Of a stretch of 55,201 bases of DNA, positions 38,424 through 47,111 are shown piece after piece. Origin of the DNA: a virus. The stretch is from the IMG/VR virus record IMGVR_UViG_3300022200_000056, positions 1 through 55,201 of that record; one strand, given 5' to 3'. A program made the translations under genes and the position numbers. Below the pieces are notes generated by a model. It had not been told where the DNA came from, made no database searches, and saw only the letters and a program-made list of their open reading frames with translations. Position 1 is the stretch's first letter. The number at the start of each line of letters is the position of its first letter.

Positions 38424-40853
38424 ATGCCTGTAGAAAAACCAATGATCCCATCTGACTTAGACATTGAGGACACTGATGAGGTTCAAGTTGAAGTTGTTAA
38501 CCCTGAAGCAGTCGCGATTGCTACAGATGACGAGGCCATGATCTTTGACTTTAGCGGTGAGGTAACTGATGATCTTATTGGACCTGAGCATGATGCTAAC
38601 CTTGCCGAGTATATGGAAGAGGCTGACTTACAGGCGCTTGCCTCAGAACTGGTAGAAGACTTTGTCGCTGACCGCATGTCTCGCAAAGATTGGGCGCGAG
38701 CGTATGTTAAAGGCTTAGATCTACTTGGAATGAAAATTGAAGAGCGTACACAGCCTTGGCAGGGAGCGTCAGGTGTGTTTCACCCAGTTCTAACAGAAGC
38801 GATTGTAAGGTTCCAAGCACAGGCTATGGGTGAGATGTTCCCAGCATCTGGCCCTGTACGCACCAAGATTATTGGTCGCGTTAACCAAGAAAAGGTTGAG
38901 CAGGGACAGCGCGTAGAGCAGGAGATGAATTACCTGCTAACTGAAGAGATGTCTGAGTACCGTGACGAAACGGAAACGATGTTATTTAGATTGCCTTTGG
39001 CTGGGTCTGCTTTCAAGAAGGTTTACTATGACCCAATCATGGAGCGCCCATGTTCTATGTTTGTTCCTGCTGAAGATTTTGTTGTTTCTTATGGCGCCAG
39101 TGATCTTCCTACAGCGCCACGCTACACCCATGTTATGAAAAAGACAGCAAATGAGATTGTCGAACTTCAAGTTAATGGGTTTTATTTGGATGTCGATCTT
39201 CCTGATCCTGAGCCAGACTACTCAGACATCCAAGAGAAGTATGATGAAATTGATGGTGAGATGGCGGTGCTTGAAGAAGACGACCGCTTTACACTTTTAG
39301 AGATGCATGTTGACTTGAACATGCCTGAGCCTTTCGATGATCCCGACGGCATTGCTCGCCCGTATATTGTGACCATCGACAAGTCTTCACAAACTGTATT
39401 GTCTGTCAGGAGGAACTGGTATGAGGACGACCCGAAGAAAAGAAAGAGACTTCACTTTGTTCATTACAAATATTTGCCGGGCCTTGGCTTTTATGGCACG
39501 GGCCTTATTCATCTCATTGGCGGCCTTGCCAAAAGCGCTACCTCGATTCTTCGCCAACTTATTGATGCGGGTACGCTATCTAATCTCCCGGCTGGTCTCA
39601 AGGCTCGCGGTCTTCGTATTAAAGGCGATGATTCGCCTCTCATGCCGGGTGAGTTCCGTGACGTGGACGTACCGGGTGGTGCGATCCGCGATAGCATTGC
39701 ATTTATTCCTTACAAGGAGCCGTCATCGGTACTATACCAACTTCTCGGAAATATCGTGGAAGAGGGGAGAAGGATTGGCTCCGTTGCGGATGTTCAAGTT
39801 GGAAACCTTAATCCACAAGCGCCAGTAGGTACAACCCTAGCCTTGATGGAACGTAGCATGAAAGTTATGTCTGGTGTTCAGGCGCGCCTTCATGCCTCAC
39901 TAAAACGTGAGCTAAAAATCTTAGCAACCATCATCCGTGATTACATGCCATCAGAATATTCGTATGAACTTGATGGACAGTTTGATCGCCGCGCTGACTT
40001 TGATGCTCGGGTTGATGTTATACCTGTATCTGATCCAAATGCGTCAACAATGTCACAGCGTGTTGTTCAGTATCAGGCCGCTATTCAGTTAGCACAGCAG
40101 GCCCCACAACTTTACGATATGGGTAAGTTGCACCGTCAAATGCTAGAGGTACTGGGCATTAAGGACGCTGACAAAATTATTAAACTTCCTGATGATATTA
40201 AACCAGCAGACCCTGTGTCTGAAAATATGTCTATCTTGAAACAAGAGCCAGTCAAAGCCTTCAAGTATCAAGATCATGAGGCGCATATTCAAGTTCATAT
40301 TGCCGCCGCTCAAGATCCTAAACTTCAAGAGATTGTCGGTCAAAGCCCATTTGCCGGAGCCATTCAAGCATCAATGGCGGCTCATATTACTGAGCATGTA
40401 GCGTACCAGTATCGCAAAGAAATTGAAAAGAATCTTGGCGTTGGACTGCCAGATGAAGATGCTAAGTTGCCAGAAGATATTGAACTTGAACTAAGCAGAC
40501 TTTCAGCAGAAGCGGCTGGTAAACTTCTTCGCAAAGATCAGGCAGAGGCCGCGCAAGAAGAAGCAATGCGACAGCAACAAGACCCGCTTACTCAAATCCA
40601 ACAACGCGAGCTTGCAATCAAAGAACAAGAACTTCAGCACAAAATTCAAATGGACATGGCTAAGTTGCAAGCCGATATGCAGAAGTCAGCGGCTAACATT
40701 GCTATTCAGAAGGAGCGCATTGACTCCGAAGAACAGCGAGATGGCGCTCGTATTGGTGCCAAGGTTGCCATGGAGCAAGATAAAGCAAGACGGGAAGAAA
40801 TTAAAGACGGAATGCAGATTGGTATTGAAATCGCTAAAAACATTGGAGACTAA
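38424..40853 (+). CDS. Portal protein, P22 type
   Basis: The 809-residue protein is of the length of P22-like portals. Landmarks: an acidic N-terminus, RTQPWQGASGVFHPVLTEA, GSAFKKVYYDP, HFVHYKYLPGLGFYGTG, VGNLNPQAPVGTTLALMERS, and a long C-terminal coiled coil rich in Gln/Lys/Glu (about 680-800), as in the P22 barrel. Twelve copies would form the DNA gate at one capsid vertex and bind terminase and then the gp4-like adaptor (48410). The last part may be intrinsically extended. It follows terL after a 58-base AT-rich gap. Confidence 0.92.
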   Translation: MPVEKPMIPSDLDIEDTDEVQVEVVNPEAVAIATDDEAMIFDFSGEVTDDLIGPEHDANLAEYMEEADLQALASELVEDFVADRMSRKDWARAYVKGLDLLGMKIEERTQPWQGASGVFHPVLTEAIVRFQAQAMGEMFPASGPVRTKIIGRVNQEKVEQGQRVEQEMNYLLTEEMSEYRDETETMLFRLPLAGSAFKKVYYDPIMERPCSMFVPAEDFVVSYGASDLPTAPRYTHVMKKTANEIVELQVNGFYLDVDLPDPEPDYSDIQEKYDEIDGEMAVLEEDDRFTLLEMHVDLNMPEPFDDPDGIARPYIVTIDKSSQTVLSVRRNWYEDDPKKRKRLHFVHYKYLPGLGFYGTGLIHLIGGLAKSATSILRQLIDAGTLSNLPAGLKARGLRIKGDDSPLMPGEFRDVDVPGGAIRDSIAFIPYKEPSSVLYQLLGNIVEEGRRIGSVADVQVGNLNPQAPVGTTLALMERSMKVMSGVQARLHASLKRELKILATIIRDYMPSEYSYELDGQFDRRADFDARVDVIPVSDPNASTMSQRVVQYQAAIQLAQQAPQLYDMGKLHRQMLEVLGIKDADKIIKLPDDIKPADPVSENMSILKQEPVKAFKYQDHEAHIQVHIAAAQDPKLQEIVGQSPFAGAIQASMAAHITEHVAYQYRKEIEKNLGVGLPDEDAKLPEDIELELSRLSAEAAGKLLRKDQAEAAQEEAMRQQQDPLTQIQQRELAIKEQELQHKIQMDMAKLQADMQKSAANIAIQKERIDSEEQRDGARIGAKVAMEQDKARREEIKDGMQIGIEIAKNIGD

Positions 40854-40855
40854 AT

Positions 40856-41050
40856 ATGGCGGAACCACTTACTGGGTATACACCGTTAAAGATTAAATTA
40901 CGGGAGTACATGAACGCGGCGGCTGACCACATGGCTTCTGGCGGTTGCACGAACTTTGATGAGTACCAAAGAATGGTTGGCAAGGTTGAGGCTTTAGCTT
41001 TAGTTGAGCGCGACATTTTGGACTTAGAGGAAAAGTATATCGAAAGTTGA
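40856..41050 (+). CDS. Small hypothetical protein after portal
   Basis: The 64-residue protein reads TPLKIKLREYMNAAADHM, GCTNFDEYQRMVGKVEAL and a helical end. It is mostly helical with one Cys. I recall short genes of this type directly after the portal in marine podoviruses, function unknown. It starts two bases after the portal stop, so it is surely co-translated. Confidence 0.74.
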   Translation: MAEPLTGYTPLKIKLREYMNAAADHMASGGCTNFDEYQRMVGKVEALALVERDILDLEEKYIES

Positions 41051-41066
41051 CTGGGGTCTTCTAACA

Positions 41067-41100
41067 GTGTCAACTGTGGTGTATATTATAAAATGTGGAG
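41067..41100 (+). promoter_or_regulatory. Promoter candidate before the co-chaperonin/capsid genes
   Basis: An AT-rich TATATTATAAAA minus-10 region lies in the 107-base gap before the GroES-like gene, with a poor TTCTAA-like minus-35 at 17 bases. A small AGGC-GATA-GCCT hairpin follows. It could boost transcription of the head genes. Confidence 0.35.
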
Positions 41101-41157
41101 ACTTACAGGCGATAGCCTGCTAGGTACTGTGAACCTCAATCACTGCAAGGATGACGG

Positions 41158-41526
41158 ATGTATTCTGCTACTAAAGAAGTCGATCAAAAGATCGCAATTA
41201 AAATACCAGATCCTTCTGGATACAAACTCTTAATTAAACCTTTAGAAGTCCAAGAAAAAACTGAAAGCGGTATTTATATGCCTGACGCCCTTAAGAGCGC
41301 AGAGCAAACCGCATCGGTAATTGGATTCGTGGTCAAGATGGGCCCTGATGCTTACAAAGACGCAAGTAAGTTTCCGAACGGACCGTATTGTAAAGAAGGC
41401 GACTTTGTAATTTTTCGTTCTTATTCCGGCACACGGTTTAAGATTGAAAAGCAAGAGTTTCGCCTTATTAACGATGACACTGTCGAAGCAGTTGTCGATG
41501 ACCCAAGGGGATATACAAGAGCATGA
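41158..41526 (+). CDS. GroES-like co-chaperonin (Cpn10 family)
   Basis: The 122-residue protein follows the Cpn10 order: GYKLLIKPLEVQEKTESGIYM (N-terminal strand and start of the mobile loop), ALKSAEQTASVIGFVVKMGPDAY, then CKEGDFVIFRSYSGTRFKI and FRLINDDTVEAVVDDP. The mobile loop around EKTESGIYMPD should bind host GroEL. Co-chaperonins such as T4 gp31 let GroEL fold phage capsid protein. Its place between portal and scaffold supports that. The Cys is not conserved in the family. Confidence 0.83.
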   Translation: MYSATKEVDQKIAIKIPDPSGYKLLIKPLEVQEKTESGIYMPDALKSAEQTASVIGFVVKMGPDAYKDASKFPNGPYCKEGDFVIFRSYSGTRFKIEKQEFRLINDDTVEAVVDDPRGYTRA

Positions 41527-42458
41527 ATGATCCAGTAGAAAAATACGAAGACGACACCGAGATTAAATCTGGTGCTGATGAAAGTTCTATAGAACTTGAA
41601 ATTGTAGACGATACTCCTGAAGAGGATCGTAACAAGCCGCGCCGTTCAGACGATGCGGAGCCTGATATTCCAGAGGACGATGAGATTGCCAACTATGGCG
41701 AGAACGTCCAAAAGCGTATCAAGCAACTTAAGTATGAGTTCCACGAGGAGCGACGCCGCAAAGAGGAAGCGTCTCGGCTACAGGATGAAGCCGTATCATA
41801 CGCGCAAAAAATTTATGAAGAGAACCAGCGTCTCAAGAAAGCCCTTGAGGACGGCGAAGGCGTTCTGATTAATCAGGCAAAAGGCCGGGTTGAAGCAGAA
41901 CTAGATAAAGCAAAGTCAGCCTACAAAGCCGCCTACGAAAGCGGTGACCCAGATGCTTTGGTTGAAGCGCAAGAAAAACTTTCTGAACTTCAAGCAGAAA
42001 AACTTCGGGTTAATTCTTTCAGACCTCAAAAGCAAGCAGAGACTCCAGCGCCAGAATTAAAAAAAGCGCCACAGCCTCAAAAGCCAGACGAACACGCAAT
42101 GCGTTGGGCAGAAAAGAATGACTGGTTCAATAAAGATAAAATGATGACGGCGTTTGCCTATGGTGTGCATGAGGATTTAGTCAGCACTCATGGCATTGAT
42201 CCGCGTCGATCACCAGAAATTTATTATGAACGCATCGATAAAGAGATGCGGAAAAGATTTCCAGACAAGTTCGGTGAGCAAAGTTTTGAGGACGCACCTG
42301 CTCGCCAAACTGGTTCCGTGGTTGCCCCCGCTAATCGGAGTGCAAAAAAACCACGCAGGGTGCAACTTACCTCAACGCAAGTCTCTCTCGCCAAGAGGCT
42401 TGGCCTGACTAACGAACAGTATGCGGCGCAACTCTTGAAGGAGTCATCTAATGTCTGA
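41523..42458 (+). CDS. Scaffolding protein
   Basis: The 311-residue, highly charged protein has a very acidic start (DDTEIKSGADESSIELEIV), a long coiled coil (about 60-165, e.g. RIKQLKYEFHEERRRKEEAS), a Pro/Gln-rich linker and a basic C-terminus (SAKKPRRVQLTSTQVSLAKR). This matches phage scaffolds, in which a basic C-terminal helix binds the capsid protein. It overlaps the co-chaperonin (ATGA) and lies before the decoration and capsid genes. Confidence 0.82.
   Translation: MNDPVEKYEDDTEIKSGADESSIELEIVDDTPEEDRNKPRRSDDAEPDIPEDDEIANYGENVQKRIKQLKYEFHEERRRKEEASRLQDEAVSYAQKIYEENQRLKKALEDGEGVLINQAKGRVEAELDKAKSAYKAAYESGDPDALVEAQEKLSELQAEKLRVNSFRPQKQAETPAPELKKAPQPQKPDEHAMRWAEKNDWFNKDKMMTAFAYGVHEDLVSTHGIDPRRSPEIYYERIDKEMRKRFPDKFGEQSFEDAPARQTGSVVAPANRSAKKPRRVQLTSTQVSLAKRLGLTNEQYAAQLLKESSNV
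41582..41597. repeat. Perfect 16-bp palindrome AAGTTCTATAGAACTT
   Basis: The only exact copy of the dispersed palindrome, inside the scaffold gene near its 5' end (encoding SSIELE). It defines the family consensus. Confidence 0.6.
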
Positions 42459-42894
42459 TAGAACCCCACGCTCCAATACTTCCCGTGAAACAGAGGGAAG
42501 AAAAAAAACTTGGCAAAGACCGACTATGTTGCCCACCCCCGAACCCCGCGAAGGCGTAGAGTATCGCTGGATTCGCACCACAATGATGGGTGATAGCGAC
42601 AATAAGAATGTGTCTTCAAAATTTCGTGAGGGTTGGACGCCAGTAAAGGCAGAAGATCACCCAGAGCTCCAAGTGTTGCCGGATATCGATTCTCGATTTG
42701 AAGGTAATGTTGAGGTTGGAGGATTGCTACTTTGCGAGAACTCAACCGATTATGTGGAAAGCCGTAGGGAAGCGCACGATGAAATGGCGCATTCGCAGAT
42801 TCAATCTGTCGATAACAATTACCTACGTCAATCCGATCCTCGTATGCCTGTTCTGAACCCAGAGCGGTCTACGAAAACTTCGTTTGGTAAGTGA
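42451..42894 (+). CDS. Virion-associated hypothetical protein
   Basis: This 147-residue protein has a basic, Pro-rich start and a central phrase WIRTTMMGDSDNKNVSSKFREGWTPVK, followed by GNVEVGGLLLCENSTDYVESR. I associate this phrase with small head-associated proteins of marine podoviruses, of unknown role. It overlaps the scaffold gene by eight bases and is followed by the decoration protein gene. Confidence 0.72.
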   Translation: MSDRTPRSNTSRETEGRKKTWQRPTMLPTPEPREGVEYRWIRTTMMGDSDNKNVSSKFREGWTPVKAEDHPELQVLPDIDSRFEGNVEVGGLLLCENSTDYVESRREAHDEMAHSQIQSVDNNYLRQSDPRMPVLNPERSTKTSFGK

Positions 42895-42951
42895 CCTTAG
42901 TTAGGACGCTTACTGTAATTTAATGGCTAGATAGAGAAGAGGGACTTTGAA

Positions 42952-43554
42952 ATGTCTTCAACTGCCGCTCCTTTCGGTCTGCGTCCGATTAATCGTTTAG
43001 GTTCTGGTTCTCAGGAAGTTTTCCGCCAGTATCCTATTGCGTCTGCTTATGGCACTAACATTGCTATGGGCGACATCGTTCAACTTGTGGACGGTGGCAC
43101 TGCAACGACAATCGAAAAGCAGTCCGCTACTGGCGATGATACGACAGAAATCGACATCGTTGGTATTTTCATGGGTTGTTCTTATACAGACCCAAATACC
43201 GGTCAACTGACCTTCAGCCAAATGTGGCCAGCAAGCACTGTTGCTTCTGACGCAATGGCATTTGTTGTTGATAACCCAAATGTAGAGTTTGTTATCCAAG
43301 CGGATGGCGCACCTACAAACACTGGTGACATCTACGGCAAAAACACCCTGCTCGTTCAAACTGCACCGAACACAACCTTTAAGGTTAGCCGTGTGGCTTT
43401 GGATATCTCCGAAATCAGCACTGATGCACAGAACCCAATCCGGATTCTGGACTACCTCGGTGGTGATAAAGGCGATGAAAAGGGTACGTCTTATCCGTTG
43501 TTGGTATGTAAATTTAACTACCACCAGCACACTTCAACAACTGGTTCTGCATAA
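42952..43554 (+). CDS. Capsid decoration / head stabilisation protein candidate
   Basis: The 200-residue protein begins APFGLRPINRLGSGSQEVFRQ and continues as beta-rich sequence (GDIVQLVDGG, VVGIFMGCSYTD-like, TTFKVSRVALDIS). I associate this opening with proteins encoded directly before the major capsid protein in marine podoviruses. A small beta-barrel on the capsid surface is likely. An 11-base gap with AAGGAG leads to the major capsid gene. The role is inferred from position and shape. Confidence 0.74.
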   Translation: MSSTAAPFGLRPINRLGSGSQEVFRQYPIASAYGTNIAMGDIVQLVDGGTATTIEKQSATGDDTTEIDIVGIFMGCSYTDPNTGQLTFSQMWPASTVASDAMAFVVDNPNVEFVIQADGAPTNTGDIYGKNTLLVQTAPNTTFKVSRVALDISEISTDAQNPIRILDYLGGDKGDEKGTSYPLLVCKFNYHQHTSTTGSA

Positions 43555-43564
43555 GGAGTGAATA

Positions 43565-44470
43565 ATGACGATTTCACGCGCACAACTCCTGAAGGAACTG
43601 TTGCCCGGTCTTAATGCACTGTTCGGCATGGAATACGATAAGTACGAAAACGAACATGCTGAAATCTACGAAACCGAAACATCCGAACGCTCCTTCGAAG
43701 AAGAAGTGAAATTATCGGGCTTCGGCGCCGCTCCGGTTAAGCCGGAAGGTTCAGCGATTTCCTATGACAATGCACAGGAATCCTTCACTGCTCGTTACAA
43801 CCACGAAACGGTTGCAATGGGCTTCTCAGTGACCGAAGAAGCTATGGAGGATAACCTCTATGACGCGCTCTCCGCTCGCTACACAAAAGCCTTGGCTCGC
43901 GCCATGGCTTATACCAAGCAGGTCAAGGCGGCTTCACTGCTGAACACTGGCTTCACCACTTTCCAATCTGGCGATGGTGTGACCCTGTTCAACGCCTCTC
44001 ACCCAACTGTTGCTGGCGGTAACAACGCTAACCGTCCTTCTGTTGCGGCTGACCTGAACGAAACTTCTTTGGAAGATGCTGTTATCAACATCGCCGCATT
44101 CACTGATGAACGCGGTCTGTTGATTGCCGCTCGCCCACGGAAGTTGATCGTTCCACCTGCACTGATGTTTGTAGCAACTCGCTTGCTTCAGACAGACCTG
44201 CGGACTGGTACTGCTGATAACGACATCAACGCTCTGCGTAGCAATGGCTCGATCCCTGAAGGGTTCCGTGTCAACCACTACCTGACAGACACCGATGCGT
44301 TCTTCATCACTACCGATGTTCCAAATGGCATGAAGCACTTTGTCCGTACCGCAATGTCAACCTCAATGGATGGTGACTTCGATACTGGCAACGTTCGCTA
44401 CAAAGCCCGTGAGCGCTATAGTTTCGGCGTATCCGATCCTCTTGGGATCTACGGTTCACCCGGCGCCTAA
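43565..44470 (+). CDS. Major capsid protein (Mu gpT-like / HK97 fold)
   Basis: The 301-residue protein has the layout of Mu-like head subunit proteins: an N-terminal helix (LLPGLNALFGMEYDKYENEH), an E-loop-like segment (YNHETVAMGFSVTEEAMEDN), a spine helix (YTKALARAMAYTKQVKAASLL), LFNASHPTVAGGNNANRPS, PRKLIVPPALMFVATRLL and the C-terminal FGVSDPLGIYGSPGA. Position after scaffold and decoration genes and the terminator directly behind it support this. No N-terminal protease domain or prohead protease is visible. Confidence 0.9.
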   Translation: MTISRAQLLKELLPGLNALFGMEYDKYENEHAEIYETETSERSFEEEVKLSGFGAAPVKPEGSAISYDNAQESFTARYNHETVAMGFSVTEEAMEDNLYDALSARYTKALARAMAYTKQVKAASLLNTGFTTFQSGDGVTLFNASHPTVAGGNNANRPSVAADLNETSLEDAVINIAAFTDERGLLIAARPRKLIVPPALMFVATRLLQTDLRTGTADNDINALRSNGSIPEGFRVNHYLTDTDAFFITTDVPNGMKHFVRTAMSTSMDGDFDTGNVRYKARERYSFGVSDPLGIYGSPGA

Positions 44471-44495
44471 GTTAATTAGGCTAGAAACTTTTTGG

Positions 44496-44525
44496 AAGGG
44501 CGTCTTTCGGGGCGCCCTTTCTTTG
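44496..44525 (+). terminator. Terminator after the major capsid gene
   Basis: AAGGGCG / CGCCCTT stem (44496-44502 and 44513-44519) with a 10-base loop and TTCTTTG tail. It lies 25 bases after the capsid stop and immediately before a new promoter. Confidence 0.75.
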
Positions 44526-44527
44526 TG

Positions 44528-44550
44528 TATAATGTATAAGAACCTTGACA
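44528..44550 (+). promoter_or_regulatory. Promoter region with consensus TATAAT
   Basis: A perfect TATAAT at 44528-44533 follows the terminator, with a weak minus-35 17 bases upstream. A TTGACA at 44545-44550 offers a second start with a poor minus-10 (ACATTA). It would restart transcription for the connector and fibre genes. Confidence 0.5.
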
Positions 44551-44593
44551 GCCGCATGGTGTGGCTGACATTAGCCAAGACAAGGAGTTCCTC

Positions 44594-45022
44594 ATGGCTA
44601 CCACAACTTTTTCCGGTCCTATTAAAGCAGGATCGATCCGCGAAGGCGCATCTGCGAATGTCGGCTTCGTAAAAATGGCTCAAACTGCATCTTGGACTCA
44701 GTCTACAACCGCAGCTGATACAGGTATTACAATCCCTGCTAATAGCCAAATCACTGAAATTTCAATCTACATCACAACGGCTCCCGCTACTTCCAACATT
44801 AGTATGGGTACAAGCTCAACTTCTACTGAGCTGTTTACTGCTCTTGCCTCTGGCACAGCTGCAAATGTAATCCTGCATGGCTCTGACGGCACTATTACAG
44901 ATGCAGATACTTGGGCTGATATTGGTTCCTCGGATGTTAGTATCTTTATTGACTTTTCCGCTGGTTCAACGGGTGCTGGCTATGTGACTGTAGAATACAT
45001 TCAAAACATTAATAACGCCTAA
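44594..45022 (+). CDS. Beta-rich virion protein
   Basis: The 142-residue protein starts at MATTTFSGPIKAG behind AAGGAG; an 11-codon upstream extension includes the ribosome site and is excluded. It is Thr/Ser/Ala-rich beta sequence with ITEISIYITTAPATSNISMG and DVSIFIDFSAGSTGAGYVTV, fitting a decoration or head-fibre protein. No enzyme motif is seen. The next two genes share this style and are probably parts of the same virion layer. Confidence 0.72.
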   Translation: MATTTFSGPIKAGSIREGASANVGFVKMAQTASWTQSTTAADTGITIPANSQITEISIYITTAPATSNISMGTSSTSTELFTALASGTAANVILHGSDGTITDADTWADIGSSDVSIFIDFSAGSTGAGYVTVEYIQNINNA

Positions 45023-45034
45023 TAGGAGGCTGTT

Positions 45035-45313
45035 ATGGCCATATCTGACATTTTCGCAGTGACGAAAACAGCGGATGCTACGGTATATGCTGGTCGCGCT
45101 CGTGTGCGTCAGATTCAGGTAAAGACAGCAACCTCAGGATCCCCGAAGATTATCTTGAAGGATGGAGGCGCAAGCGGCACAGCGCTGCTTGATCTTTCAT
45201 TTGGCACAACTGATACATTTTCGGTTAACATTCCAGATAATGGGATCCTCTTTGGCACAGATGTTTATCTAGATCTGACAGATTGTTTAAGTGTGACAGT
45301 ATTCCTGTCATAA
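45035..45313 (+). CDS. Small beta-rich virion protein
   Basis: The 92-residue protein alternates strand and turn: ATVYAGRARVRQIQVKTATS, KIILKDGGASGTALLDLSFG, DVYLDLTDCLSVTVFLS. The shape fits a small beta-sandwich in the virion. An AGGAGG box precedes it and it is followed by another structural gene after 12 bases. Confidence 0.72.
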   Translation: MAISDIFAVTKTADATVYAGRARVRQIQVKTATSGSPKIILKDGGASGTALLDLSFGTTDTFSVNIPDNGILFGTDVYLDLTDCLSVTVFLS

Positions 45314-45325
45314 AGGAGTTATCGA

Positions 45326-46111
45326 ATGGCTGAGAAAAGTTCCATATCCCGCGTAGGGACTAGTGAGCCATTCGAGCTTCAAGTTGCTCGTGGGCAAATC
45401 ACCTTCCATAAAACTGTTTTTAAGTTTGGCTACAACGCTGCTGTTGGATCCACCAAGGAAACTATTTGGGAACAAGGCGGTTTATACGCTTATCCCGCAT
45501 CAGCAACAGTAATGACTATATCAAGCAGCTCAACTGACGACACTGCCGCAGGAACTGGTGCAAGAACAGTAGAAGTTTTTGGCCTAGACGCCGATTACAA
45601 CGAAATAAACGAAATTGTCACATTGAATGGGCAAACAGCAGTTAATACCACAAAGTCTTACCTCCGTATAAATCGTGGCATTGTCCGCAGTGCAGGTAGT
45701 GGAGGTGCAAACGCTGGAACACTTTACGCAGGAACAGGCACAGTGACCGCTGGAGTTCCAGCTAATATTTACCTGACCATAAATGGTGATGGCGACAACC
45801 AAACATTGATGGCTCTTTGGACGGTTCCCGCAGGATACACAGCATTCCTTACAAAGATGGCTTTATCCACAGGGACATCTACCAACACCAAAGCCGTTTT
45901 GAATGCTAGTCTTGTAGCTAGACCATACGAAGAAGTCTTCCAGATAAAAGAAAGATTTACTCTTACAGATGGCGCACACGAACAGTTTTATACTTTTCCA
46001 TTAAGGTTCACAGAAAAAACAGACTTAGAGATGAGAGCGTTTTCTTCTTCAGGCTCAGTTGACTTCAATGTGTCCGCCTCAATGGAGTTTGTTTACATTC
46101 AAAATGGTTGA
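45326..46111 (+). CDS. Virion structural protein
   Basis: The 261-residue beta-rich protein includes the phrases SEPFELQVARGQITFHKTVF, IWEQGGLYAYPASATVM, RTVEVFGLDADYNEINEIVTL, LWTVPAGYTAFLTKMALSTG and a closing DLEMRAFSSSGSVDFNVSAS. I recall similar sequences among virion proteins of marine and cyanobacterial phages. No catalytic motif. It is probably surface-exposed on the head or part of an appendage. Confidence 0.75.
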   Translation: MAEKSSISRVGTSEPFELQVARGQITFHKTVFKFGYNAAVGSTKETIWEQGGLYAYPASATVMTISSSSTDDTAAGTGARTVEVFGLDADYNEINEIVTLNGQTAVNTTKSYLRINRGIVRSAGSGGANAGTLYAGTGTVTAGVPANIYLTINGDGDNQTLMALWTVPAGYTAFLTKMALSTGTSTNTKAVLNASLVARPYEEVFQIKERFTLTDGAHEQFYTFPLRFTEKTDLEMRAFSSSGSVDFNVSASMEFVYIQNG

Positions 46112-46119
46112 GAGAAATC

Positions 46120-46473
46120 ATGACTAGTAAATACCCCGGCATAAAGAGACTACCTTCTGGAGGCATTGAGTACAGAGGAAAAAAGTTTTCTGGTTTCAAT
46201 AAGCCGCGCAAGTCTGACCGCGCTGGTAAAAAAGGAATGGTTCTTGCTAAAGAAGGTGATAAGGTTAAACTAATTCATTTTGGCGATTCGTCAATGGGTC
46301 ATAACTATTCACCCGCCGCAAGGAAGTCTTTTAAAGCGCGCCACGCCAAAAACATTGCTAAGGGCAAAATGAGCGCCGCTTATTGGGCTGACAAGAAATT
46401 ATGGGCTGGCCCAAGCGGATCTAAAAAATCTCCACCTAAATCACAAAAACACAAGAAGTATGGGAAGTCGTGA
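46120..46473 (+). CDS. Basic protein, DUF6321-like
   Basis: The 117-residue, very basic protein matches from memory the DUF6321 pattern: SKYPGIKRLPSGGIEYRGKK, FSGFNKPRKS, KVKLIHFGDSSMGHNY and KSFKARHAKNIAKGKMSAAYW. ATG 46120 is preferred to a TTG 12 bases earlier. The family is widespread in phages of aquatic bacteria; the function is unknown. It begins a run of small Lys-rich proteins. Confidence 0.77.
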   Translation: MTSKYPGIKRLPSGGIEYRGKKFSGFNKPRKSDRAGKKGMVLAKEGDKVKLIHFGDSSMGHNYSPAARKSFKARHAKNIAKGKMSAAYWADKKLWAGPSGSKKSPPKSQKHKKYGKS

Positions 46474-46670
46474 TGGAAAAGGTAGAGGTAACCCTAGCAA
46501 GATTAGAAGAGCGCATAGCGCAACTTCAGGACGAGGTTCGGCATGTGCACAAAGAAGTCTCTGACTTAAAGGCACAAGCAAATAGGTGGAAGGGCGCATT
46601 CTGGGTAATGATTGCCATTGGTGGCGCTATAGGAACTTTAAGCCATATATTCTTTAGTTGGATAAAATGA
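46473..46670 (+). CDS. Coiled-coil plus membrane-anchor protein (XhlA-like)
   Basis: The 65-residue protein has a heptad-patterned helix (residues 3-38, VTLARLEERIAQLQDEVRHV) and a C-terminal membrane segment (FWVMIAIGGAIGTLSHIFFSW). This plan matches XhlA-like membrane proteins and some antiholins. It overlaps the previous stop (TGATG) and the next start. As it lies away from the lysis cluster it may instead anchor assembly or act at infection. Confidence 0.7.
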   Translation: MEKVEVTLARLEERIAQLQDEVRHVHKEVSDLKAQANRWKGAFWVMIAIGGAIGTLSHIFFSWIK

Positions 46671-47101
46671 CCATATCTAGATCAAATATGTCAAAGCAAT
46701 TAACAGGAAATAAAAAAGCCCCGAAAGGCTATCATTATATGCCAGACGGAAAACTTATGAAAAATAGTGCTCACAAGAAAGGTGCAAACATGAAAAAGAA
46801 ACCAGTTGTTAAAGCCAATGTTGGCAAGATGCTAGAAACATTTAGCCCTGCTTATAGCATTATGAAAGGCAAGGGGCCTGTTGCTGACTTTGCATCAACG
46901 CTGACAGACGCAGGTGTAGGCGGAATTGCTGGCGCTATCGTAAATGAAAAGCGTAAGAAAATGGGCGCTACACCAGAAACTGGAATGGAAGCCAACAAGA
47001 TGCAAGGTGCTACGCCATTGGCTGGTGGTGGGTATGTAAAGCGCTCAAAGCCTATTGATGGCGCCGCTGTCAAAGGCAAAACAAAAGGCCGCATGTGCTA
47101 G
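46667..47101 (+). CDS. Lys-rich small virion-type protein
   Basis: The 144-residue basic protein begins MTISRSNMSKQLTGNKKAPK and ends GGYVKRSKPIDGAAVKGKTK plus GRMC, a closing motif that recurs in marine phage proteins. A Gly/Ala-rich hydrophobic part lies at about 85-105. The ATG overlaps the preceding stop (ATGA). A DNA-associated or internal virion role fits the charge, but no motif proves it. Confidence 0.68.
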   Translation: MTISRSNMSKQLTGNKKAPKGYHYMPDGKLMKNSAHKKGANMKKKPVVKANVGKMLETFSPAYSIMKGKGPVADFASTLTDAGVGGIAGAIVNEKRKKMGATPETGMEANKMQGATPLAGGGYVKRSKPIDGAAVKGKTKGRMC

Positions 47102-47111
47102 GAGATGTATT

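Noticed and set aside
42997-43530. 177-residue minus-strand frame over the decoration protein gene
   Set aside because: Antisense shadow; the plus-strand product fits the head operon and has a recognisable start.
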